Below are positions 32,812-42,692 of a stretch of 64,000 nucleotides of DNA, one piece after another (position 1 is the first letter of the stretch; every line of letters begins with the position of its first letter). Below the pieces are notes generated by a model, which was not told the DNA's origin, searched no databases, and worked only from the letters and a program-made list of their open reading frames with translations. Position numbers and translations under genes: made by a program. The DNA lies in assembly GCA_964546435.1 (NCBI GenBank), contig CAZJKJ010000007.1, positions 17,718 through 81,717 on the forward strand. The letters are read 5' to 3'. The stretch is from CAYNST01 sp964546435. GTDB taxonomy: Bacteria; Pseudomonadota; Gammaproteobacteria; Pseudomonadales; Cellvibrionaceae.

Positions 32812-32980
32812 TATTTTTCGCTTTTTTTGATAAGAAGTGAGCTCTCGCGGTTCGACGGCAGGCGGCATTGTACCAGTTACGACCCGTGCAGAAAATTGCG
32901 AAACGGAGCACGTCCGCCGGCGCTCTCCGTTCCCATCTGGCGGCTAAAATCCCCTGCAGTACCCTCAGCGCACCCGGTTA

Positions 32981-33862
32981 CTACATTTCAACCAGGTGCG
33001 GGACACCCAGGTCGCCCTGCTGCATGAGGCGGCGCAGATTCAGTACTTCCGCATCATCCAGAATCGGCCCGATCAAAACCTTGTAGAGATTCCGTTGCGG
33101 CTCGGGGTGCACGCGGACCTCATGATTCGTCAGGCTTGCCACTCGTGTTTTTACAACTTCGGCACTGTCCTGACTGCGAAAAGCGCCGGCTTGCAGATAA
33201 CGCCGGGCCCCGTTCGCCGCTTTTGTTTTGGCAGAGCGTGCGGGGTCAGCTTTCGGCTGCAGATATTCAATGCGCACCTTCGCTGTCCCCTTCTGATGAT
33301 ATCCAAGCTTTTTGGCGGCCGCGTAGCTCAGGTCAATGATCCGTTTGCCGTGGAACGGGCCCCGATCATTAACACGGACAACGACTGCCTTTCCGTTTTC
33401 AAGGTTGGTCACTTTGACATAGCTGGGAATCGGCAGGTGCTTGTGCGCCGCGGTCATCCCGAACATGTCATAAACTTCGCCGTTCGACGTCTTGCGCCCG
33501 TGGAATTTCTTGCCATACCAGGATGCGTAGCCGGTTTCGACAAATCCCACCGTGTCGAAATTGACATGATAGGTTCGCCCCAATACTTCATAAGGGGTCT
33601 TGTTGCCGGCACCGCGAATCAGTTCCACCTGGGGAATGGCGTCCTGGAGACCGCTGACATCAATGTCCTGATCCGGGCCACTGTCCTTGATATCCTCGAA
33701 CCGGGGTGACCCCGGGGCGACGGTTTTGGTTTGACTGGTGCAGCCGGACATAATCAACACGGTCAGTATCCCGGCGGCGAAGCATTTCAACCATGCGCCG
33801 GATGCAGACCGACCCGCCCCATTCTGCGGCGCCGCGAGTGTCATCGAGGTTAAGCCTTTCAT
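32981..33862 (-). CDS. rlpA: Septal ring lytic transglycosylase RlpA
   Basis: A 293-residue outer-membrane lipoprotein. The lipobox is LIMSGC with a long N-region. The double-psi beta-barrel carries GYASWYGKKFHGRKTSNGE (conserved Glu and the HGRKTSNGE stretch), VKVTNLENGKAVVVRVNDRGPF and the catalytic Asp region. A C-terminal SPOR domain (RYLQAGAFRSQDSAE) binds denuded septal glycan. Overlaps mltB by four bases. Confidence 0.95.
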   Translation of the reverse strand: MKGLTSMTLAAPQNGAGRSASGAWLKCFAAGILTVLIMSGCTSQTKTVAPGSPRFEDIKDSGPDQDIDVSGLQDAIPQVELIRGAGNKTPYEVLGRTYHVNFDTVGFVETGYASWYGKKFHGRKTSNGEVYDMFGMTAAHKHLPIPSYVKVTNLENGKAVVVRVNDRGPFHGKRIIDLSYAAAKKLGYHQKGTAKVRIEYLQPKADPARSAKTKAANGARRYLQAGAFRSQDSAEVVKTRVASLTNHEVRVHPEPQRNLYKVLIGPILDDAEVLNLRRLMQQGDLGVPHLVEM

Positions 33863-34965
33863 GAATTTCCGTTTTCCTGACTGGCGGTTCCGGCAGCCTT
33901 GGTGCGCGCGTCCTTGATGGCGTTGCTCAGCTCCCAGACAGCGCGTGCGTACATGCGGCTGCGGTTATATCGGGTTATCACATAAAAGTTATTGAATCCG
34001 GCCCAGTAATCCGGCCCGTCCTTGCCTTCATAATGCAGCGGCTCGGCCAGCAGTTTACGGTCAATACCGCCCTTGCCATCATGACTGCCTTTTACGGTAA
34101 AACCCAATTTCTTGAGTTCTTTCAGGGATCGACTCGGTTTGGCCGCTGTGTTGAGCAGTTTCGTGTCGAATCCCTCCGCCAGTTGCGCGGGGGCCATGAC
34201 CGGCTGGCCGCTCTGCCAGCCATGGGCCTTGAAGTAATTGGCGACACTGCCGATCGCGTCGGACTTGTTTTTCCATATATCGGCAAAGCCGTCACCGTCG
34301 TTATCGCGCGCGTAGCTGCGATAACTGCTGGGAATAAATTGCCCGAATCCCATGGCGCCGGCGTAGGAACCGGTCAGGGCGAGGGGATCCTGATTTTGCT
34401 CGCGGGCCAGCAGGAAGAAGTGTTCCAGCTCGCCGGCAAAAAAAGTTGCCCGCGGCGGATAATCGAACCCGAGGGTAGTCAGTGCATCCAGAACCCGGTA
34501 ATTCCCCATAAAACTGCCATAACGGGTTTCGACACCGATGATGGCAACGATAATTGCCGGATCAACACCGTAACGTTCGCTGGCTTCATTGAGAATTTTT
34601 TCATTTTCGTTCCAGAATTCCACACCTTGCTGGATGCGCTTCTGGTCGAGAAATATTTCCCGGTATTCAAACCAGGGCTTGGTTTTTTCTGCGGGGCGCG
34701 CAATTGCGTCGAGAATGGGTTGCTTCTTCTGCGCCTGATTCAGCATTTTCTTCAGCTGGGCTTCATCGAACTTGTGTTCGGTCACCATCTTTTCAATAAA
34801 TTTTTTCGCGGCGGGGTGATCGGCATAATCGCCGCTGACGGCCTGAGCCGCCTCCGCACTGTTGTTCTGGCCTGCGTCGGCAGCCAGTGTCTGTTCTGTA
34901 CCCGCGAGAGCCAGCGCCAGCAGAACGCCATGTCGAACCTTGTTCGTTAGCAAGTTATAGAGCAT
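33859..34965 (-). CDS. mltB: Membrane-bound lytic murein transglycosylase B
   Basis: A 368-residue exported transglycosylase. An N-terminal signal (GVLLALALAGTEQTLAAD) is present but no lipobox Cys, so it may be soluble periplasmic. The catalytic Glu is in AIIGVETRYGSFMG. The family segments ALTGSYAGAMGFGQFIPSSY and DGDGFADIW follow. Between rodA and rlpA in the conserved cell-elongation cluster. Confidence 0.95.
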   Translation of the reverse strand: MLYNLLTNKVRHGVLLALALAGTEQTLAADAGQNNSAEAAQAVSGDYADHPAAKKFIEKMVTEHKFDEAQLKKMLNQAQKKQPILDAIARPAEKTKPWFEYREIFLDQKRIQQGVEFWNENEKILNEASERYGVDPAIIVAIIGVETRYGSFMGNYRVLDALTTLGFDYPPRATFFAGELEHFFLLAREQNQDPLALTGSYAGAMGFGQFIPSSYRSYARDNDGDGFADIWKNKSDAIGSVANYFKAHGWQSGQPVMAPAQLAEGFDTKLLNTAAKPSRSLKELKKLGFTVKGSHDGKGGIDRKLLAEPLHYEGKDGPDYWAGFNNFYVITRYNRSRMYARAVWELSNAIKDARTKAAGTASQENGNS

Positions 34966-34968
34966 GCG

Positions 34969-36129
34969 TCATCCAATTGTGAAAGGTGATTTTTTCCGTT
35001 CCGTTGAAATAGCCATGAGCAATCCAAAGCCCGCCATCAAGGAAATCAGCGATGTCCCACCGAGACTGATCAGGGGCAGAGGAACACCGACTATGGGTAG
35101 AATTCCGGAAACCATCCCGATATTAACAAAAATATAAAACATGAAAGTCAATATCAGGCTCCCGGCCAGCACGCGGCCAAACGTATTGCGCGCACAGACC
35201 GCGATCCACAGGCCTCGCAGAATGACCGCAAAGTATATGGACAACAGAAACAGAAATCCGATCAGACCGAATTCTTCGGCCACCACCGCAATAATGAAAT
35301 CGGTGTGGCCTTCGGGCAGAAAATCCAGATGCGACTGAGTGCCATCCAGCCAGCCTTTGCCGCTGATCCCCCCGGAGCCGATCGCCGTTTTCGCCTGAAC
35401 CGTGTTCCAGCCGGTTCCCAACACGTCGGCTTCCGGGTTCAGGAGCGTTAACACACGCTGCTTCTGATAGTCATGCATGACGAATTGCCACATGGGCCAA
35501 CTGGCGGCAATCGCCATGAAAATGGCCAGAATGATGAAACCCCAGGGCAGACCCGCCAGAAACAGACCAAAAACGCCCGACATGGTGACCATGATGGCCG
35601 TACCCAGATCCGGCTGCTCCAGGATCAGCACAGCCGGAACGGCGATCAGGGCAAGACTGACCATCACATGCAACAGGCGCGGGGGCAATACCTTGCTGGA
35701 AAAATAGGTGGCAATGCAAATAGGCAATGCCAGCTTGAGAATTTCCGATGGCTGGAAGCGGATAAATCCGAGACTGAGCCACCGCTGTGCGCCCTTGGCG
35801 CCTACCCCCACGACCAGAACCAGAATCAGCAGAACCAGTCCCAGAAAATATAGCCAAAAAGCCCAGCGGCGTATAAATCTCAGGGAGATCTGGGCGGTGA
35901 CGAACATTGCAACGTATGCAATACCGAAGAACACGCCCTGCCGTGTGACCATCTCCATGCTTTCGCCGCTTGCGCTGTAAAGGACGAACAGGCCGCACAG
36001 TGTCAGCGTAACCAAACCCAGTAATAGCCAGGGATCAATATGCAGGCGCTCCCACAATCCCGGATTTTTCCGGAAATGATGGGAGGAGTCCGGCAACTGT
36101 CTTACAAAATCTCGAGACTTGGTGTTCAT
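34969..36129 (-). CDS. rodA: Peptidoglycan glycosyltransferase RodA (MrdB)
   Basis: A 386-residue SEDS-family polytopic membrane protein polymerising glycan for rod elongation with PBP2. About ten hydrophobic helices are seen. Family motifs include QRWLSLGFIRFQPSEILKLA, the periplasmic loop with GSGGISGKGWLDGTQSHLDF and the C-terminal GVPLPLISLGGTSLI. The ATG overlaps the mrdA stop by four bases. Confidence 0.97.
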   Translation of the reverse strand: MNTKSRDFVRQLPDSSHHFRKNPGLWERLHIDPWLLLGLVTLTLCGLFVLYSASGESMEMVTRQGVFFGIAYVAMFVTAQISLRFIRRWAFWLYFLGLVLLILVLVVGVGAKGAQRWLSLGFIRFQPSEILKLALPICIATYFSSKVLPPRLLHVMVSLALIAVPAVLILEQPDLGTAIMVTMSGVFGLFLAGLPWGFIILAIFMAIAASWPMWQFVMHDYQKQRVLTLLNPEADVLGTGWNTVQAKTAIGSGGISGKGWLDGTQSHLDFLPEGHTDFIIAVVAEEFGLIGFLFLLSIYFAVILRGLWIAVCARNTFGRVLAGSLILTFMFYIFVNIGMVSGILPIVGVPLPLISLGGTSLISLMAGFGLLMAISTERKKSPFTIG

Positions 36130-38033
36130 GGTCGATACCCCGTCGCAGCACCCACGGCCTCCGGTTCGCCCTGCAACGGATGAAACGCAAACCAGGCGTC
36201 GAATATGGTGCGGGCTATCGGTGCTGCCACCGACGAACCGTGCTCGCCGTTTTCGATGACCACCGCAATCGCCAGCTTCGGTTGTTCGGCGGGGGCGAAG
36301 GCGATATAGAGGGCGTGATCCCGCTGCCGCTCCCGCAGCTTTTCGCGATCATAATCTTCCCCCTGGGCAATTCCCACCACTTGAGCCGTGCCCGTTTTCC
36401 CCGCCATCCGGTAACTGGCGCCACGTCCACTGACCTTGGCAGTTCCCCGGGCACCATGAACGACTTCCTCCATCGCATCCACCACATAATCCCAGTGCAC
36501 GCTGGCCGCATCCCAATGGCCGATTTCCTCGGCGGGCTGGACTTCGTCTCCGACGCGGGCGACCACCTGGGGTCGCAATGTCGTACCGCGCCTGGCAAGG
36601 CTGCTGGTCAGAACCGCCAGCTGCAGGGGCGTGGTCAGCACGAATCCCTGACCGATGGAAACGTTCAGACTGTCCCCCGGGAACCACGGCAGACCGCGAG
36701 CGCCGCGCTTCCACTGGCGCGACGGCCAGAGACCGGCGCGTTCGTGGGGGATATCAATGCCGGTGCGCTGGCCCAGGCCGAAGGCTTCGCCCAACGGGTG
36801 CATCAGGTCAATACCCATACGCAGGGAAAGATCGTAAAAGTAGGTGTCGCAGGATTCGGCGATCGCCTGGCGCAGATCCACCTTCATGCCGTGCCCGCCT
36901 TTTTTCCAGTCCCGATAGATCCGGCTGTCACCTTCCGGCCTGAAAAAGCCGGGATCGCGAATGGAATAGGCCGGGTCGATGACGCCGGCAGCCAGGCCGC
37001 CTACCCCCAGCATCGGTTTCAGCACCGAGCCGGGGGGATATTGTCCCTGAATCGCCCGGTTGTAGAGCGGCAGATCGGGCGATTCGTTCAGAGCTTTGTA
37101 ATCATCGAAGCTGATGCCCGTCACGAACAGATTGGTATCAAAGCTGGGGACACTGACCAGTGCCACCACGCCACCGCTGGCAACATCAATGGCCACCACT
37201 GCCCCCCGCCTGTCGCCGATGGCAGCGGTGGCGACCTGTTGCAATCTCATGTCCAGATGCAGGTGCAGGTCCTTGCCGGGTACCGGGTCGATGCGGTCGA
37301 GCACCCTCAGCACCCGCCCGTGGGCATTGGTCTCAATATGTTCCGACCCCACACCCCCCAGCAGATGGGGTTCATAGAACCGCTCGAGTCCGGTTTTACC
37401 GATGTTGTGCGTCCCGCTGTAGTTCCGGTAGGTCGCTTCGTCGAACCCCGCGACCTCTGCTTCGCTGATGCGTCCCACATACCCGATGACATGACCAAAC
37501 AGCTCTCCAAAAGGATAATGGCGGGTCAGTTCTGCTTCGATTTCCACACCATCCAGACGGTACTCGTTGACCGCAATCTGGGCGATTTCTTCCTCTGTCA
37601 GGCGATATCGCAATGGGACGGATTCATAGGGGCGGCGTCGCAGTCGCAGGGCTTTCTGGAAGTTGGTGCGGTCGCGGGCATCGACATCAATGAGGGAAGC
37701 CACCGTATCGATCGTTTTCTCGAGATCTTTGGTGCGCTCCTTGACGATGGACAGATAATAGCTGGCGCGATTGTCGGCGAGCAGGATTCCATTGCGATCG
37801 TAGATCATTCCCCGGGTCGGCGGTATCGGCTGGACCTGGATCCGGTTGCTGTCCGAGCGGGTGACATAATCCTCGTAGCTGACCACCTGCAGCCGATAGA
37901 AACGAAATATCAGGCAGCCGAACAGCACCACCACAAACAGCAAAGATACAAGGATTCGCCTTGCAAACAGGTTTGTCTCGGACTGATGGTCCTTGAAACG
38001 CAGGTGATCTTTATCGGTTGCAGAAATTGGCAT
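36126..38033 (-). CDS. mrdA: Penicillin-binding protein 2
   Basis: A 635-residue class B transpeptidase of the elongasome. One transmembrane helix (ILVSLLFVVVLFGCLIFRFY) near residue 27-46, a pedestal domain, then the transpeptidase with SxxK in GSVLKPML, SxN-equivalent SCD and KTGT in MAGKTGTAQV. The C-terminus is close to usual length. A long frame on the opposite strand of this gene is only a shadow. Upstream is a 162-bp gap to rlmH. Confidence 0.97.
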   Translation of the reverse strand: MPISATDKDHLRFKDHQSETNLFARRILVSLLFVVVLFGCLIFRFYRLQVVSYEDYVTRSDSNRIQVQPIPPTRGMIYDRNGILLADNRASYYLSIVKERTKDLEKTIDTVASLIDVDARDRTNFQKALRLRRRPYESVPLRYRLTEEEIAQIAVNEYRLDGVEIEAELTRHYPFGELFGHVIGYVGRISEAEVAGFDEATYRNYSGTHNIGKTGLERFYEPHLLGGVGSEHIETNAHGRVLRVLDRIDPVPGKDLHLHLDMRLQQVATAAIGDRRGAVVAIDVASGGVVALVSVPSFDTNLFVTGISFDDYKALNESPDLPLYNRAIQGQYPPGSVLKPMLGVGGLAAGVIDPAYSIRDPGFFRPEGDSRIYRDWKKGGHGMKVDLRQAIAESCDTYFYDLSLRMGIDLMHPLGEAFGLGQRTGIDIPHERAGLWPSRQWKRGARGLPWFPGDSLNVSIGQGFVLTTPLQLAVLTSSLARRGTTLRPQVVARVGDEVQPAEEIGHWDAASVHWDYVVDAMEEVVHGARGTAKVSGRGASYRMAGKTGTAQVVGIAQGEDYDREKLRERQRDHALYIAFAPAEQPKLAIAVVIENGEHGSSVAAPIARTIFDAWFAFHPLQGEPEAVGAATGYRP

Positions 38034-38195
38034 TACTGATCATGTTAGTGGTCACTGTCTTTCAAGCATAAACCAAGCAGATCGCTTTGCTGACTTTACG
38101 TCGGTTGCGGACTGCCGCAGGTTCTGATTCGCAAAAACGTCAAGGTCAGGATGTTCCTGCTGACCGGTCGCCCTGCGATGGCCCGTGGTGACGTT

Positions 38196-38663
38196 CTATT
38201 TGTGATAGGGATGGTTTTGCAAGATGGTCCAGGCCCGGTAGAGCTGTTCGATAAAGATAATGCGCACCAAAGGATGCGGCAGCGTCAAGTTGGACAGGGA
38301 CCAGCGTTCCGTCGCCGTATTCAGGCAATTCTGGCTGAGGCCGTCGGGCCCGCCGATGACAAATGCGAGATCCTTTCCCGTCATCTGCCACTGCCGGAGT
38401 TGTTGTGCCAGCTCTTCAGTGCTCCAGGGCCGGCCTTTGACATCCAGCATGATTCGCAGCGCGCCCTTGGCGGCGACCTGCATGATCGCCTCCCCTTCGG
38501 CCTCCTTGATCTGTTCCAGATTTGCGTTTTTGAGGCGCGCGGCCAGAGGCAACTCCACCAGCTGAGGCGACAACTCGCGCGGCAGGCGTTTGGTGTACTC
38601 GCTAAAACCGGCGGTAACCCAGGCCGGCATTTTTCCACCCACAGTGACCAGTTGAACTTTCAT
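38196..38663 (-). CDS. rlmH: 23S rRNA pseudouridine1915 N3-methyltransferase RlmH
   Basis: A 155-residue SPOUT methyltransferase acting on the 70S ribosome. The knot segments are AFVIGGPDGLSQ and LSNLTLPHPLVRIIFIEQLYRAW, ending with NHPYHK. The start at MKVQLV agrees with family members; an ATG two codons earlier is possible. Confidence 0.96.
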   Translation of the reverse strand: MKVQLVTVGGKMPAWVTAGFSEYTKRLPRELSPQLVELPLAARLKNANLEQIKEAEGEAIMQVAAKGALRIMLDVKGRPWSTEELAQQLRQWQMTGKDLAFVIGGPDGLSQNCLNTATERWSLSNLTLPHPLVRIIFIEQLYRAWTILQNHPYHK

Positions 38664-38773
38664 AACCATCGCACGGCGCAGAAGGGATTGGGGGTGGCGC
38701 CTCGTCCGCCTGAAAAGCGGGCGAGGCGCCGGTATCGACAGATTTGACCCGTCACGGTCCGGAGTCCTGCCGA

Positions 38774-39145
38774 CTACGGCAGTTCAGTCCCCTGTCCGGA
38801 GGGGATTTCGCTCATGCGGTTGGCGGGAACCTTTGACCAGAGCTTTTCAAGTTCGTAGAAATCACGGGTGGCCGGGAGCATGACGTGGACGACCGTATCG
38901 CCATAATCCACCAGCACCCATTCGCCGACGTCCAGTCCTTCAATACCCAGCGGCCGAATCCCTTTGAGCTTGAGCTCTTCTACCACGTTGTTAGCCACGG
39001 ACTTCACATGGCGGCTCGAGGTTCCGTTCGCGATAATCAGAAAATCCGCGACGTCCGTCAACTGGCGAACGTCGAGTTCTACGATCTTCTGCGCCTTGAT
39101 GTCTTCCAAGGCCTCGTGGATATGCTGGTTTAACTCTGATGTCAT
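38774..39145 (-). CDS. rsfS: Ribosome silencing factor RsfS
   Basis: A 123-residue Iojap-family protein that binds L14 and blocks subunit joining in starvation. Features are IVELDVRQLTDVADFLIIANG, SSRHVKSVAN and WVLVDYGDTVVHVM. It starts with a four-base overlap with nadD. Confidence 0.96.
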   Translation of the reverse strand: MTSELNQHIHEALEDIKAQKIVELDVRQLTDVADFLIIANGTSSRHVKSVANNVVEELKLKGIRPLGIEGLDVGEWVLVDYGDTVVHVMLPATRDFYELEKLWSKVPANRMSEIPSGQGTELP

Positions 39146-39801
39146 AATTCAGTCGTTTCACTTGATTGATAAAGACGATACTTTTCCAGGTAACGCCGGA
39201 CAGACTCTGTCACCAGATATGCGGGCGAGAGCCCTTGGTGTATCTGCTGTCGCAGGACAGAGGATGAAATTGCCAGTGCAGTCGTCGCCATGAAGGCCAC
39301 GCCGCCCTGTGCGGGAATCGCGTCAGGATTACAGCGACGCGGCGCCAGCCAGTCCTGCAGCGTCGGTGCCCATTGGGGGTCGACGCCGGGTCGGTTGATG
39401 ACCAGCAGACTGGCATGGTCTGTCAGGCTTTCCCAGTGATGCCAGCTCGTCAGGTTGATAAAACTGTCCATCCCCACGACCCAGACCAGGGTGTCCCCGG
39501 GGAACTGCTGCCGCAAATGCGCCAGCGTATCCACGGTGTAGGACGGACCTTCCCGGGTCAGTTCACAGGTTTCCACCTGAAACGCGCCCCCGTTTCCCTG
39601 CTGCCCGTTCAGTTCAGCCACCACGGCCTCGACCATGCGCAGGCGATGATCGGCAAGGGGCGCGAGCCCCGGCTTGTGGGGTGGCATTCGGGACGGGACA
39701 AAACTGGTCAGGGCGGCGCCGGTTTTCCAGTGACACTCCAGTGCCACGCGGACATGTCCGATATGGATCGGATTGAAAGTACCGCCGAAAAACAGCCTCA
39801 C
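39142..39801 (-). CDS. nadD: Nicotinate-nucleotide adenylyltransferase
   Basis: A 219-residue enzyme making nicotinate adenine dinucleotide. The nucleotide-binding motif GGTFNPIHIGH is at residues 6-16, and ISSSVLR near the C-terminus is the second motif. I choose a GTG start at 39801: it overlaps the proA stop as GTGA and puts the conserved motif at its usual distance from the N-terminus. An ATG 11 codons earlier is also in frame but would overlap proA by 37 bases. Confidence 0.94.
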   Translation of the reverse strand: MRLFFGGTFNPIHIGHVRVALECHWKTGAALTSFVPSRMPPHKPGLAPLADHRLRMVEAVVAELNGQQGNGGAFQVETCELTREGPSYTVDTLAHLRQQFPGDTLVWVVGMDSFINLTSWHHWESLTDHASLLVINRPGVDPQWAPTLQDWLAPRRCNPDAIPAQGGVAFMATTALAISSSVLRQQIHQGLSPAYLVTESVRRYLEKYRLYQSSETTEL

Positions 39802-41057
39802 TGACGAATGTGCCCGTTCCCCAGCACCACCCATTTTTGCGAGGTCAACCCTTCGAGACCGACCGGCCCCCGCGCGTGGATCTTGTCAGTGGAAATACCG
39901 ATTTCAGCCCCCAGACCAAATTCAAAGCCGTCGGCAAACCGGGTCGATGCATTCACCATCACGGAGCTGGAATCGACCTCGGTCATGAAGCGGCGCGCCC
40001 GGGAATAATCCTCGGTCACAATTGCATCGGTGTGCTGGGAACTGTAGGTGGCGATATGACCAATCGCGTCGTCGAGACCATCGACCACCCGAACGGAGAG
40101 AATCGGAGCCAGATATTCGGTGCGCCAGTCTTCTTCCGTCGCCGGCTCGATATTTTCAAGCATCCCACGGGTGCGTTCACAGCCGCGCAACTCAACGGCT
40201 TTCTCGCGAAACGCAGCGGCCAGGCGCGGCAGAATCTGCGGGGCCACTGCCGCGTCCACCAGCAAGGTCTCCATCGCATTGCACACCCCGTAACGGTGGG
40301 TTTTGGCATTGAGGGCAATGGCAACGGCTTTGTCGAGGTCGGCCTTGCCGTCGATGTAAACATGACAGATGCCGTCCAGGTGTTTGATGACGGGCACTTT
40401 AGCGTCTGCGGAAATGCGTTCTATCAGGCTGCGACCACCACGGGGCACTATGACATCCACCCATTGAGGCATGGCGATCAGTTCACCGACCGCCGCCCGG
40501 TCCGTGGTCTCCACCACCTGAACCGCCGCTTGTGGCAACCCTGTCTGTGCCAGCCCCGCCCCGATACATTCGGCGATGGCCCTGTTGGAGCTGATGGATT
40601 CGCTGCCGCCGCGCAGAATGGCGGCGTTCCCGGATTTCAGGCACAGGCTCGCCGCGTCGATGGTCACGTTGGGACGGGATTCATAGATGATACCGATCAC
40701 CCCCAAAGGCACGCGCATCTTGCCGACCTGAATACCACTCGGACGATAACTCAGGCCGGTGATCTCGCCACAGGGATCAGGTAAAGCCGCCACCTGGTGC
40801 AATCCTTCAATCATGGCGTCGATTCGAGCCGGGGTAAGCTCGAGCCGATCCAGTAATGCCGGTGCCAGGCCATTGCGCTTGCCGCTGGCCAGATCGGCCT
40901 GATTCGCATCATTCAGCTGGGCACGGCCCGCATCCAGTTTGGCCCCGATGGCCGCCAGCGCCGCGTTGCGGGCGCCGGTAGTAGATGCCGCCATCACGCG
41001 TGAAGCCACCCGTGCGTCGCGCCCCAGACGAGCCATGTACTCTTTGATATCGGTCAT
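39798..41057 (-). CDS. proA: Gamma-glutamyl phosphate reductase
   Basis: A 419-residue NADPH-dependent enzyme of proline synthesis. The aldehyde-dehydrogenase-like fold is shown by VIYESRPNVTIDAASLCLKS, AILRGGSES and the catalytic Cys in CNAMETLLVD. The C-terminus has the typical GPVGLEGLTS. proB is not adjacent. The ATG at 41057 is chosen over a TTG two codons upstream. Confidence 0.97.
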   Translation of the reverse strand: MTDIKEYMARLGRDARVASRVMAASTTGARNAALAAIGAKLDAGRAQLNDANQADLASGKRNGLAPALLDRLELTPARIDAMIEGLHQVAALPDPCGEITGLSYRPSGIQVGKMRVPLGVIGIIYESRPNVTIDAASLCLKSGNAAILRGGSESISSNRAIAECIGAGLAQTGLPQAAVQVVETTDRAAVGELIAMPQWVDVIVPRGGRSLIERISADAKVPVIKHLDGICHVYIDGKADLDKAVAIALNAKTHRYGVCNAMETLLVDAAVAPQILPRLAAAFREKAVELRGCERTRGMLENIEPATEEDWRTEYLAPILSVRVVDGLDDAIGHIATYSSQHTDAIVTEDYSRARRFMTEVDSSSVMVNASTRFADGFEFGLGAEIGISTDKIHARGPVGLEGLTSQKWVVLGNGHIRQ

Positions 41058-41168
41058 AAACAATCACTGATCTTTAAGGTTGCGCTGATTATATACACAA
41101 ACACGGCCGAGCATGCTGGCCCGGCTGCCGACGGCCTGACCGTCGTTCGACGACTTTTCGTACGGACC

Positions 41169-42671
41169 TCAACGGCTTTCCGGTCGCATGGCCGGAAACA
41201 GCAAGACGTCGCGAATGCTCGGAGCATTGGTCAGCAGCATGACGAGACGATCAATGCCGATGCCCTGGCCCGCCGTGGGCGGTAAACCATACTCAAGCGC
41301 GCGAATGTAGTCCGCGTCATAATGCATAGCCTCGGGGTCTCCTGAATCCTTTTCTTCGACCTGTAGACGAAACCGTTCGGCCTGATCCTCGGCATCATTT
41401 AACTCGGAAAATCCGTTCGCAATTTCCCGCCCGCCCACAAAGAATTCGAACCGGTCGGTGACAAAGGGATCGGCGTCATTGCGTCTTGCCAGGGGCGAGA
41501 CTTCTGTGGGGTAAGCCGTAATGAAAGTGGGCTGCAACAGGCGGTGTTCGACTGTTTTTTCGAAAATTTCGATCTGCAGTTTCCCCAGCCCCCAGGTTTC
41601 CTTGACCGGAATATCCAGGGCTTGCGCCAGACGCCGGGCGCCGGCCAGATTGTCGAGATCGCCGGCCTGGATTTCTCCGTTGAAATGCAGAATGGACTCA
41701 AACACCGTGAAGCGCTGAAATGGTGTTGCAAAATCGATGGCAATCGAGCCGTCTTCGCCGGGCTGTCCCACATTGATTCGGGTCGTTCCCAAGACTGCCT
41801 GGGCCAGCTCGCGCAACATATCCTCGGTCAGATTCATCAGGTCGTGGTAATCGGCGTATGCCTGATAAAACTCCAGCATGGTGAACTCGGGATTATGGCG
41901 CGTGCTCAGGCCTTCGTTGCGGAAATTCCGGTTGATTTCATAGACGCGATCAAAGCCGCCGACCACCAGCCGCTTGAGGTACAACTCCGGCGCGATCCGC
42001 AAATACATATCGAGATCCAGCGCGTTATGCCGGGTGATGAACGGGCGCGCGGTGGCACCGCCTGGTATCGCCTGCAACATGGGTGTTTCAACTTCGAGAA
42101 AGTCACGCCGGTTCAGATAGTCGCGAATAAACTGCACGGTGCGCGAGCGCACTATAAACAGATCCCGGACTTCGGGATTGGCAATCAGGTCAACATACCG
42201 TTGCCGATAGCGCAGCTCCTGGTCCGCCAGCCCGTGGTATTTGTCCGGTAGCGGACGCAATGCCTTGGTGAGCAGCTGGTAATCGTCGAGGTTGACATAA
42301 AGATCACCCTTGCCCGATTTGTGCAGCGCACCCCGCACCCCGAGGATATCGCCAAGGTCGATGGTTTTAGCGAATTCCCGGGCGTCTTTGGTGACGTACA
42401 GCTGGATCTGGCCGCTGCCATCCTGCAATACCATGAATGCACCACGGTTGCGAATGACGCGCCCCGCTACGCTCACCTGCCGGTTCAGGGATTCGAGTTG
42501 TTCCTTGGTCTGCTCGCCGAACTCGTCTTGCAACTGCCGCGCCCGGTGCTCCGGTCGGAACTGATTGGGAAACGCCTGGCCCTGTTCGCGCAAGGCAGCA
42601 AGCTTTACCCGGCGTTCGGCTATTAACCGGTTCTCGTCTAATCGTTTTGCGTCGATCGGATTATCAGTCAT
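41169..42671 (-). CDS. lysS: Lysyl-tRNA synthetase (class II)
   Basis: A 500-residue class IIb synthetase. An N-terminal OB-fold anticodon domain (VSVAGRVIRNRGAFMVLQDG) precedes motif 1 (VQFIRDYLNRRDFLEVETPM), motif 2 (FRNEGLSTRHNPEFTMLE) and motif 3 (GIGIDRLVML). Located 21 bp after prfB, the same pairing as in E. coli and Pseudomonas, so probably cotranscribed. Confidence 0.98.
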   Translation of the reverse strand: MTDNPIDAKRLDENRLIAERRVKLAALREQGQAFPNQFRPEHRARQLQDEFGEQTKEQLESLNRQVSVAGRVIRNRGAFMVLQDGSGQIQLYVTKDAREFAKTIDLGDILGVRGALHKSGKGDLYVNLDDYQLLTKALRPLPDKYHGLADQELRYRQRYVDLIANPEVRDLFIVRSRTVQFIRDYLNRRDFLEVETPMLQAIPGGATARPFITRHNALDLDMYLRIAPELYLKRLVVGGFDRVYEINRNFRNEGLSTRHNPEFTMLEFYQAYADYHDLMNLTEDMLRELAQAVLGTTRINVGQPGEDGSIAIDFATPFQRFTVFESILHFNGEIQAGDLDNLAGARRLAQALDIPVKETWGLGKLQIEIFEKTVEHRLLQPTFITAYPTEVSPLARRNDADPFVTDRFEFFVGGREIANGFSELNDAEDQAERFRLQVEEKDSGDPEAMHYDADYIRALEYGLPPTAGQGIGIDRLVMLLTNAPSIRDVLLFPAMRPESR

Positions 42672-42692
42672 TGGATTCTGTCTTTGATGAAT

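Noticed and set aside
36180..38039. 619-codon open frame on the plus strand
   Set aside because: It lies fully opposite mrdA, lacks recognisable domains and is a shadow caused by GC-rich codon use.
39802..39834. Longer ATG start of nadD
   Set aside because: It would overlap proA by 37 bases; the GTG at 39801 gives the family N-terminus and a GTGA overlap.
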